A DNA stretch of 64,000 nucleotides, taken from Beta vulgaris subsp. vulgaris (taxonomy: Eukaryota > Streptophyta > Magnoliopsida > Caryophyllales > Amaranthaceae). The stretch lies in assembly GCF_026745355.1 (NCBI RefSeq), contig NC_079210.1:18394271-18458270 (forward strand). Direction: 5' to 3'. The position numbers and the translations under genes were made by a program. This document shows, in pieces, positions 21,566 through 32,900 of the stretch. Numbering within the stretch: the first letter of the stretch is position 1; each line of letters starts with the position of its first letter. The notes beneath the pieces are model-generated. The model had not been told where the DNA came from. It saw only the letters and a program-made list of their open reading frames with translations, and did not search any database.

Positions 21566-22289
21566 ATATACATCTTTCTAGAGTTGAATTCTCCCATTAA
21601 GTAGTACATTTTGATTTTCGAACATTATAATGAAATTTATTATTAACTAATATGTTACGTCCCAATCATCATATAAATTATAACATAATTTTGGATAATT
21701 AAAAATCCTTGGTACTAAAAGTTATATGCTTTACTAATCATCAGAATTATTATTTTTGTTAGATTTAGTTTATAATCACATAAGTAGGAAATATATGCTT
21801 TCCTAATGCCTCATATGGATAAAGGTCAATTTATTATCAATTTTTGCTCCTAATTTTAAAATATTATTATACTTTATTTATGAAAAAATGATAAAATCAT
21901 ATAATATTGTATAGAATGTACCAATTAAATTATACTCAATTGCTTTTACATTATTCTATCATGACTTGAAAATAATTATTTTGCGTTCATATATAATACA
22001 AATAATTTATCCAAATGATCTCCTTATGTCTCTCTTACTTTATCTACAGTTTCTGCCAATCTCTATAATTATACGAAACACATAGAATATCTCTAAGAAA
22101 ACTGACATATATGTGGTAAATTATTCCTTCCTTGCTAGCTATCAAAGGAATTTGAAAACCTTTCACGTTATTTTGTCAATATAAGCTTCCTATTTCCTAG
22201 TATGATGTTGAGATATTTATTTTGACAGTACCTCATTTAGTTTTACACATAATGCTACAAAGAATAGAAAAGTTTATGGTTAATATGCC

Positions 22290-23377
22290 GAACTATTTAT
22301 TAGATTCTCTAACACTATAGTTCAACCTATCTAATGAAAAAAATACTGGCTTAACCCATTGATTCATTAAGAGCTGAGGAATGAGGTTCAGATAAAATGA
22401 CAATTTGCACTATTATATGCATTCGTTAATGCAACCATTACCGCTCCTGAATTCCGTAGTCTTGCTCAACCCACTCTTTTGTGATATAGTATCAATTAAC
22501 CCATATGATGTCCGTGTACACTTTATTGACTGAACATCGCACATGTTATAAAAAATAAAAGTGACAATTAATTGTTGTTGAACTAACACTTATAACTTTT
22601 GCGATCCTTGTTGTATTATAACTTTGTAAATCTAAATATTGTATAAGGAAATTCTATAGATCAAGTTTGGATTTATGAATCTTTTAACTTATATAGTATG
22701 ATTAATAGGATTGCTTAAATGTCTCAAAAATGTAATCATCGATTTTCTTACATTTGAAATAAACCTACCATTTTGAACTTATTAATCATTATTAAACCTT
22801 AATCGAATTTATTTGAACAAAATTATCCGAATTGATTAGACCTTATTTTATGAGTACGTCGAACTTTATTGTTTACTTATTTTTGCTGAACTGACTTTTT
22901 CTTAAATTACCCAGACTTATTAATTTTTATTAGATTTTATGTGAACTTATATGAATTTGACTGATTTTTTTTTGTTTTTAATAAGGAATAAATAAATAAA
23001 TAGAATGGTACCGTATCGTATTGTGTACCACTATGGTTGTTTTTTTTATTTAAGTTTGTCAAACAATTTATTAGATTTTCTAACACTCTAGTTTAACCTA
23101 TCTAATGAAAAATTATTCGCTTAACCCATTACTTCATTAAGAGGTTCAGATAAAATGACAATTTGCATTATTACTGGCACTCGTTAATGCAGCCATTACC
23201 ACTCCCGAAATTCGTAGTCTTGCTCAACCCCTCTCTTTTGTGATATAGTATCAATTAACCCATCTTATGTTGGCGTACACATCATTGACTGAACATCGCT
23301 CATGTTATCTAAAATAAAATATATTCGTGACAATTAATTGTTGTTGAACTAACACTTATAGCTTTTGCAATCCTTAG
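22290..23377. repeat. Direct duplication of about 320 bp (22290-22612 and 23062-23377)
   Basis: The copies share long words in order: CCTATCTAATGAAAAA, GATAAAATGACAATTTGCA, TCGTTAATGCA, TTTTGTGATATAGTATCAAT, TGACTGAACATCGC and GTGACAATTAATTGTTGTTG. They differ by scattered substitutions and small indels. The 450 bp between them is unrelated AT-rich sequence. No ORF or terminal repeats were seen. Confidence 0.85.
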
Positions 23378-24064
23378 ACACATTTATTTGTTGCATATTT
23401 CAATAATGTTAGTCTCTTTTTACTTGATATATTTCTTTATTAAGTAATCATGACTTACCAAAAATTACCAATACTACCTCTTCTTATTTTTTTTTTAAAT
23501 ATATCTTCTCACTTATAACTCCCAAATATCTATTATTTTTTCAAATATCTATTTTTTTCTACTCTCATAAATACTTGTACCCGCAACAAAGTAGTATATA
23601 ATTAAATATGAATCAAATAGTTTACTATTACTTCAATCATGAAAGATTTTTTTATTTATCTTATTTTTATGATAATAACCTGCCTTCTCCCATCATAAAA
23701 CATTTCCCGATTTAGAAACTCTTACTTATATATGTTGAGTGATTGTTTTTAAAATTCTTATTGCATGCTTCTTTTTTTTAAAATTTTTAATGTTATAATC
23801 CAAAGAATAATTATAACAAATAAAAAGAAGCTACAAAAAGAAGTTGTTGCTTCTTTGATAGCCAAAAATCAAGGGATAAATCTTTAAGTTATGGAAAGGA
23901 AGAATTTTTATACAGTTGATTTGTTGCGCTTATTGATTAGCAAGGAAGAATGCAAGAGAGTTATATGTGACATTCAATTTACACACTTACACGTGGCATG
24001 TAGATTCATTATCTCACCATTTTGTCATGCAATGTGAGGCTTTAGTTTACAGTTAATGTCACGT

Positions 24065-25362
24065 GGATAATTTCGGATACTATCAATTTAAATTAAGTGA
24101 TTGATTGACAATTACCATCAACATTGGCAAATTAATATTTTGATAATTTATATTCATTTCCATTTTTATTTGGGATTTTAAAATTTTGAAATGTAATCAA
24201 TATGAGAATTATAAATTTCGTCCAAAAGTATATGAGTTTGGGATTTTAATTGCGTAATTTTAATCATAATTAACGTCAATCACATATAATATATAAATAG
24301 GATATGCTTGATTTACGAAAATCTCATATGATTCGATATTATGCTGTAAAGGTGACTTTGTATCAATTTAAATTAAAAAGGATCTAGATAAAAAAAAAGG
24401 TAATGACAACTACATTATTCGAATGTAAATATAGTAAAAAAAAAATATATAATGACTTTAATTGCTACGTTTTAATCAATTGGTAGATAATCAACCAATA
24501 CTTTGTTGTTAACGCCACAACATTTTGTTTTGTTTAAATCAATATCTTCGAAATACTCATCATCAATCTTGTAAGCTCTTGATGGAATACATTGTATCAT
24601 ATGACATCATGTTCGAAAAATCAAAATATGGACGAAAACCATGTATTGTTTTCTTAACGTCTCAACATAAGCCCAAACCTCATTGCTTCTATTAAAATGA
24701 TGTGTGAACATACTGGACACATTGTGGAAATAAAGATGGCTTCCACGAAAAAGCTAAGTGTTAAAACCATAGATTAAACATCTAGGAAATAAATTCGAAT
24801 ATTCAACTTTAGGGGCCATCTTTTGGTTGGATTTTGTGTTTCTCTTATTTTTTGTGGAGAACATAATATTGACTTATTAGAGATGGGGGAAGAAGTTGAC
24901 TTAATAGACGAAAATGAGTTGTGATGCTCGATGAGAAAACCTCACTATTTAGACTTAAAAATGTTATGTTTATTTTGCATTAGCTAATTAGTACCCAAAA
25001 TTATGGTTGATTGACAATTAGCATAAAATATTGATTGATTGATAACTTAATTTTATTACCATGTTAATAATTGTTTAAGAATTTCGAATAGTATCAATTT
25101 AAATTAACTGATTGATTGACAATTACCATTAAAGGAGGCAATAATTAAGATTGATTGGTAATTTAAATTACTTGCCATGTTAAGCTGATTAGTAAAATTT
25201 TCTAACATAACCAATATGACAACTAAAAATTTCGGTCAAAAGTATATCAATTTGATATTTTTATTACATAATTGTAACCATAATTAACGCCAACCACATT
25301 AATATATAAATATATATAATATCCTTGATTTTCGGAAATCTCATATGATATCATGATATTAA
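24065..25362. repeat. Diverged direct duplication of about 275 bp (24065-24345 and 25085-25362)
   Basis: Shared words in order include TATCAATTTAAATTAA, TGATTGATTGACAATTACCAT, AAAAGTATAT, AATTAACG, AATATATAAATA and AAATCTCATATGAT. Divergence is higher than in the 22-23 kb pair. No coding potential. Confidence 0.7.
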
Positions 25363-26443
25363 TTGTCTAACTTAAAAAATCAATCAACACGATTTCGGCC
25401 AATTAGAAAGAATAAATTTCGGCCAATTTTAAACACAACTGGAGATTATAAAAACCGACCTTGCCTTTTTTATTCCACAATTAACACTAATCATCAATAA
25501 TTACCTCAATTCACCCCTAAATAAGACCATTCAAATTCCGAAATCTTTTAATTTTCGGATTCCACCTAGACAAATCCTACGTGGACACCCTAGATGAGAG
25601 TTTTACATTCCTCGTGCTCTAAAATTGCTCGGTGATTGTGAGCTTGATAGGTAAGATTTTTCATTTTGCTTTAGATAATAATACAGATTGAAGTGTAAAG
25701 TATGAAACTTTCATTAGTTACTTGATCAACGACAATTAATAACAAAATCTATCAAACCCTAAATTCGTCAAAAAAAAAGCTAGGTATTTCAGTATTTGGG
25801 AAATGGAAATTTTCGTACTTGAGACATGCAAATTTAGCAGCAAGAATTGAGAAGTGAGATTTGAGAAGTGAGATTTGAGAAGTAAACAATTGAGAATCAT
25901 CACCCAAAATTGCAACTTTCTTGCTCCAAAATAAAGTGTTATGGCAGAGGTAAAAGGGGAATTTTAAGAGCTAATTGACAGGAATATAGGAAATTTTAAG
26001 GAGGGAAGTTGGGATTATGAGATTATATTTATTTGGGAATTTATTTTCCTTTAATTTTTTCATTAACTCAACATTTTTATAGAGTTAACAACTAATTTTG
26101 AATTAGTGTTACGGTAAATAGTTGAACAGTAACTCAATGCCACACTAGAGATTTTTTTTTTTGATAAGGAGAAAAGACTTAGGCAACCACACTAGAGAAT
26201 ATAATTTCCCTAATAACTGATATTGCGTAGAAAGTTAATTAATTCCTAATAGTTTATAAATAATCTAATATAAAATAAACTATTTTGAAACGTAGGAAGT
26301 ATATAGAGTAGAATCCAAAAAACAGTCAGATGTTGTGACATTTGACGTCCTTATTAGACGCCATTTGTCGAGTTTATTAATTACCATGTCATTATTTTTA
26401 AAAATAAATATGATTTCGGATTAAAAAACAAAATTAAAGTTTA

Positions 26444-26664
26444 GGACCCGTTCGATATTAATGTGGTTTTCTGTTTTTTGGTTTTTTGATTTCAAAGTCA
26501 TATGGTATATGTCCTATAATGAATAAAAAATTAGTCAAATTTATTGAAAACATGATGATTTTGAAAACCGACAACTAAAAATGAAAACCATTTTTTCTGA
26601 TTTTCTGTTTTTGATTTTCAGTTTTAAAAAAAACTTAAAACAAAAAACGATAACGAACGAGCCC
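26444..26664. mobile_element. Tourist-like MITE, 221 bp, TTA target duplication
   Basis: The ends are GGACCCGTTCG and, inverted, GGGCTCGTTCG, flanked by TTA (26441-26443 and 26665-26667). The interior is a near-palindrome of AAAACC and GGTTTT words (TTTTTTCTGATTTTCTG). It lies about 300 bp upstream of the gene at 26961. Confidence 0.75.
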
Positions 26665-26960
26665 TTAAAATAAGGATAAATAGGATTTGATTTATAAAAA
26701 CTTTAGTATAATAAATCAATCATGACTTTCAATATTTTCCAAAAATTATATTTTTTTTATACCATTGAAAAGTATTTTAAAAACCCACCCCAAGTTCCCA
26801 ACCCGTGACATCTTCTGTTTTTTATACCATTTCTTATCGGTATGTGAGAATATGACCCATTGAAGACCGACCCCCAACCCGTCAACAACCAAATAAAGGA
26901 AGTCGAAGGAAAGAAGAGTATAATTCCAGTTTTCACTTCCAAAGCTCTCAAGTCTCAACC

Positions 26961-29900
26961 ATGTCAATATCCATTCCCAACCTCTTCTCCCCACCCAAAT
27001 GTCGAAACTATCCTCACCCACCTCTCAAAATTACCACTTTACTTGGTGGGAACAGAAACACTAATCAAACCCTCCAATTCAATTCCTCAACACCAAACTC
27101 TTCATTTACACAGCGGTTTGGTTTTTGCCATTCAAGGGCAAAATTGGGATTTTGCGTGAGAGCCCAAAATGTGGGAGGAGAGAGAAAGAGTATCGAGCAG
27201 GAGAAAGAGGATAAAGCGTTGGAAGAATTGAGGGGGAAGAGTACAATGCCTGATAGATTCAAATATTTGACTAAGGAAGTTCCTTCACCCCCTCTGCGTT
27301 GGCCTTGGTTAATAGGTTTCTCTCTTTCTTTTGTTCTTTAAAGTGATTTTTTTTTTTTTGTGTTTCGTCTTAATGGTTACTATTCACATTATCACATGAT
27401 GAACAAGCTGTAGTTATATTTTGTTTGCTATTTACTATGTTTAATATAACTTTCACTGGACATGGGTATCGACTATCGACTATTATGTGACGATTCCTTA
27501 TGACTTGAACATGTTAGCCAACCTTGAAATCATGTTCAGACATGCTCCATTTGGTTTGACGGAAAATTGTTTCTCATGGTAAGTATTTTCCGCTGGGAAA
27601 CACAAGTGAAGATTAGTTGGGAGTTAATTTTCCTTCAAATTTTGGAGGAAAATGTTTGAAAAATGGAAAATTCTTTTCCTCTTTAGTTTTCCTATTTAAA
27701 CTGCTTGTCCAACCGAACAAAGGAAAATAGAGAATATCGTTTTCCTCCTAAACAAATGAAGCCTAAGGCTTTCTTGTTATAGAGTATTGCCCATTTTGGC
27801 TAAGTTTATGTTCTTTGGAAAGTTGACATTGCAGTGACAAAGTAAGTTGGAAAATAAATGATTTTGTGTTCTTGGACAAGAAGAGATTTAATACATTGGT
27901 CTTAAAGTGGGATTGAGTGAATTTTATTAGGGGGAAGAAGAAAGTGGTATACAGTGAGTAGTTTGATATGGATTAGATCACTCATGCTCACAATGTTACA
28001 TGGACTTGTTGTCATTTCACCTTTATATCTAAGTGCTGGTTCTTGATATATATAGTTGATCATAGCCGAACAGTTGGTATCGCTCATATCCTTATTGCAA
28101 ATCGTTGTTTAGTCTGTGGAACATAAGTTATGCCTAAGTTGGTACTTGGTACAACGAAGCCCTTTTTTGTCTTATGTGATTGATAGTGGTGTACCATTCA
28201 TCTGGGGACCAATACGATTGTGATGGTTTGGTTCATGGATGTTTAAGGTTTGGCCTTCACGTAGGATAGGTTCAAACACAAATTTGAACAACCTATAGCA
28301 AAATTATATGGATAGTGTTAGAATAAGACTTGAATGGTGGCTACTGAAAATCTATCATGAAAGGCTGTTACTTTGCATGGTAATTTAAGCTTTGATAAGG
28401 CTTTAATAGGATGAAAGTGTGCCTCTCTACTCTAGTGTATATAGGAAAAGAAGAAGAGGGAACTTCACCCTTGTACATTTTAAGAAGAGAGAATAAATAA
28501 AGGAAAATTCTTACCAATATAGCCTTCCAATTATGAACAAGTATGATCTCAATCTACTGAATAGTGAGTACTGATTTTATATAAAGTGAATGTGGTCACT
28601 CAAATCATATTATAGTAGTAATAATGTCAGTTGTAGCAATTGTAGTCCTATCCAAGAATGATGTTTTTGTGGCTTTACTCTATGACCTAATGTAAGTATA
28701 TTGATGTGAGTTATTAGATTCTTGATGATAGTTTTTCTTTTTTTTTTTTGTTATTGGGAGTTGGAAACATTTATGGTGCACTTATTCTAATTTTAAGATT
28801 CCAACAAGAAACTAAAATACCTTTAATAAGTTTCTTACAACCAGAAGCAAATTTGTTCAGAAGATCTTGCCTGGAACAAGACTACACAAATGAATGAAAC
28901 ACAAAACTCGCATGTGTCCACCAAAAACCATTTTCATCATATGGGACATAAAGCTATTCATAGTTAAAAAAAGCCAGTCGCTATCTGAATAACTAAACAT
29001 TCTCGTTGGGAAGGTAGCACAGAGTAGGGGAACAACATATGAAAAGGCAATTATACTTGGAGAGAAGCACCTCTAATGTCATTTGCACTGCTTCCACAAC
29101 AGTCAGGCATGACGACATGTTGCATGAATTTGTTTGCATACCAAAGTTAGCTAGATCGTGAGTAACCATAGTAGCTGCTCTCTTGATGTGGAGGATAAAT
29201 TCTTTGCCTCTGCCTTCATCATTACTGCAACTTCTTAAATGACTGCCCCAAGCTAATGATGGACATTCTCCTCTGCTCTTTCCAGCATTAGTTGAATCTC
29301 GTTGGCATCACTTTCCACTACCAGAATTTTGATATCAAATTCTAGCCAATTCCAAGCCTTCTCGAATCCCCATCAATTCCATTTGAGCCAGCGGTTTTTC
29401 CTTGTTTTGAATGAAAAGCCAATAAATCAACTGCCATCTTCTCGTCTTATCGCCCTTTCTCCACTGGCTTCTTAAGGACCCTTCCTGCACCCATCCATGT
29501 CGAGCTTTGCAAACCCTGCTGGTGGAAGCTTCCAAGTAGGGTGGTCGTTCCAGCGTAACTTCTTTTCCTGCCCCTTAAAAGCAAGTTTTACAACCGCCAA
29601 ATCAACTAACAATCTATTATAGGAAGTAGAGAAAGGTTGGATGCTTCCTAAAGGTTGGCCTTGTTTCTTATAGTCTAGGTTTGCTATGGTTATGATGAAC
29701 CCAATGATCCCATTAAAAATAGTTTCAAAGTTAGGGGCATGAGATAAAGGAATGAATTTAAAGGAAATGACCCAACTTAGTGTAAATGTTGGGCATTCCA
29801 TGAAGAGGTGCATGTGAGACTCATTCCCATCCCTATATTTGACACAAATTGGATCAAAGTTAACTATGTTTTGAGCAAGTTTGGAGGCACCATGAAGGAT

Positions 29901-32900
29901 AGCTTGGCAAACGTTCCATAAAAAAACATTCGGAATTTGTACGGAGTACTGATGTTCCAACCTTTTCTCTCGTTTATCCCATATGAGCAGAGGAATCAAG
30001 AGGAGGGAAAATTATATATTAATCAGATCTAATGGTAAACATTTCTTGAAGCATAAGCCACACATCTAACCGGTAATTAATATGTGGATAACTAGGAATG
30101 GGATAAGCTCCATGTCTTTCAAAAAATGTTTTGCCATCAAAATTTTCATTCATACAAAAGGTGCCACTTGCACATTGTATTATACGTGCACCTCTCCAAT
30201 TTTTTGTCGTTTTTAGGAAATTTTTTGATCCATTAAGAGAGGTGTCCTTACCATCTCCAATTCATTCATTAGGCCTTGAGGACAACACCTCTTCCTTTGA
30301 GTATATCCTTCCAATGGGGGGAGGCTGTATGGGAAGGATTAAGACTTTGGCCCACAATATATGAGACTTATAAATGATTTTCCAACTCGATTTGGCCATT
30401 ATAGCCGGAAACTAATCTCTGAGCTTCATAGAGCCCAACCCTCCCACCCTCTTACTTGGATTACAAACTTTGTCCCATCCTATACAAGGGCATAATTCTT
30501 TTTTGAGTTTTGGGTGCTAGAAAAAGAATTGGAAGGACGATTTCTCTGTTTAATCTAAGTCAAGTACAAACTGGTCATGTGGAGATTCTTTTGTGTGCAC
30601 TTTTTGGAAGTCTTATCATCATCTATGTCACAATAGGGATAATTAGAACACGTTTTTTTAAATACATTTGACTCTCTCTAAATAAGAATCTCCTTTTTTT
30701 GTCTCTAAAGATATGTTACGTGGGGGAGGGGCGTGAGACATGGTATCAAAATACACCCGGTTCAATTTGGTTATCCTGTATTAGCCCGTATTGGAACGAT
30801 TTTCAACTTTGGCGAATCGAATTTGACTGGTTCAACACGGTGGTTTTCAATAAGCCGAAATTTGGGCCGCACCAATTTTGACAAGGCAAAATTTTACTCG
30901 GGTTTCCCTTCTTTCTCGTACCAAGACTACTTTTAAAAAAAAAAAATTCCAGAAAATTCCCTATCATAATATTGGAATATACCTAATAAACTAATAAACC
31001 ACCTAAAAAGGACTATAATAACATATTTCTGGGCAAAACCGCGATGCGTTTCACATTTGACGTACTCGTTTTGTTCCTGCCAAACCACAACCGTTGCCGC
31101 GACAATGACTGTAATCGTATATTTTGGAACCATTATGAGAGAGGGAAATAAAATGTGTTGTTTTTATAAAGCTAGAGATAGAAGATATTCCTTTTTTTCC
31201 TTTCAATAGTAAGAATGTGGAAAAAATGTTGTTGTCTGGAATTCAATGCTTCTATATGCATATTGAATGCGACAATGAGCATCACTTATCCAAATAAGAT
31301 GTAGATTGCAGGATTTTAGGCATTGTTGTTGGATGCGTGATAGCTTTTCCATAAATTTTATTGTATATCCTTGTATCCATGTATAATTAGGGTAAAACAA
31401 CGAGTATCATCTAACTAGATTCAGGTTGTTGATATTAAGAAATAAGTTTTCAGCTTACGTGCCTCCATTACCCTTCCCCGTCCCATTCAACATAAAATAA
31501 AAAATTGGCGGAGGAGGTTTTGAAGAGGCATTTGGATGACTTTTTATAAACCAAGGAGTCATCTATCTTGCTCTTTAGCCCTCTTTAGTCTTTATCATTT
31601 GCTTGACCTCCTTGCTCGCCTCTTCCAATGAGTTATTAGTAGGCCAATAAATGTCGGAGAGGATGTGAGGCTGTATTTTCTTGTGATCCCTTTTTGAGTG
31701 GAAATTTTTTCCTACTTTCCTTTATAATTTATAAGTTGATTTTACTACCTTTCCTCCCATCAAGTGTAAACTGACTTCCATCTTCCTTGATGAAGAGTTA
31801 TTCCATCCTCCATCAGCTTTCAAATTTGTGATCTATGAAGAACCTATGAACCTCAACAGTTGACATCTAGAAATCAAATTATGATTTTATTGGGTGCCAA
31901 GAATATGCACTTTCCAAGAGATGTGGCATCAGTACTGAGTCTCCTGACAAAGCATGGATCCTTCACAAATTATATAGGAGGGTAATCTGCTAGAAAGTGT
32001 CAGAATGACTTAAACTTTGAGTAGAGGATGCTATTTACAAGACTAGATGTGCTCTCAAAGCAGATTTTCTTAGAGCTGAATGTATGTGTGTTAAACAAAA
32101 AAGGTGTCTAACGTCCCAAAGGGGATTGTGAATACTGGATTTATAAGTGCATCAAGGGATTTTTGAACATGAGAATTGCTTAAAGTATTTTGATAACGTT
32201 GGCCATTAGACAGAGTCACGTTCATAAGGAATGTGGCGGAGATGCATAAGTTACATTGGATGAGTGGGCATACAATAAAGGATCGGTTGAGGAATGAGAT
32301 AATTAAGAAGAAAGTAAGAGTTATTTACATTGAGAACAAGATGAGGTAGATTCGCTTGATGTGGTTTGGACATGTTAGACAAGTGATGTACCAGTTAGAG
32401 GTAAAGTGATCTTAGGAAAAGGGGTAGGGTACTGGGTAGACCCTTGGAAAAGGATGAGTGAGAGTGACATGAGTTTACTTGGGATTAAGGAAACATGGTG
32501 TTGGAGAGAGTGAAGTGGAGGGAGAATTTTATGCTCATGATACTACTTGATTTTATTTTTCACCATTTTGATTTCTTTTACGTTTTTCATTGTATTTCAC
32601 AAACTTCTTCCCTCTAAATATTTTATTTTTTACGCATTTTTCACCAAATACCCCCAAAATCTCACGAAATACACCACATACCATCCATCTTTTCGAAAGT
32701 TGGAGGGTATATAGTGAATTTTGTGAAAACTTGGGGGCATTTGGTGAAAGAATGGTTTAATTTATTTTCCTTTTAGGGTTTTTTCAAATCTTTCTATTTC
32801 TTTTTTTCACATTTTTTTCTCTTTACCTCTTGTATATAATTTTCTCATATTTTGGTTTTCTCTCTTCATACCTCCCTCAGTGTTCTTGTTTCCTTAAATT

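Larger units (their letters stand above)
20600..26440. other. Gene-free AT-rich intergenic DNA with old duplications
   Basis: No coding sequence, RNA gene or intact element was recognised. Stops are frequent in all frames. The two pairs of direct repeats and the inverted repeat listed separately lie here, with several T or A runs. Confidence 0.6.

Noticed and set aside
30690..30936. Open frames with GC-richer codons near 30700-30930
   Set aside because: Two overlapping frames, no domain, stops on both sides; not enough to call a gene fragment.
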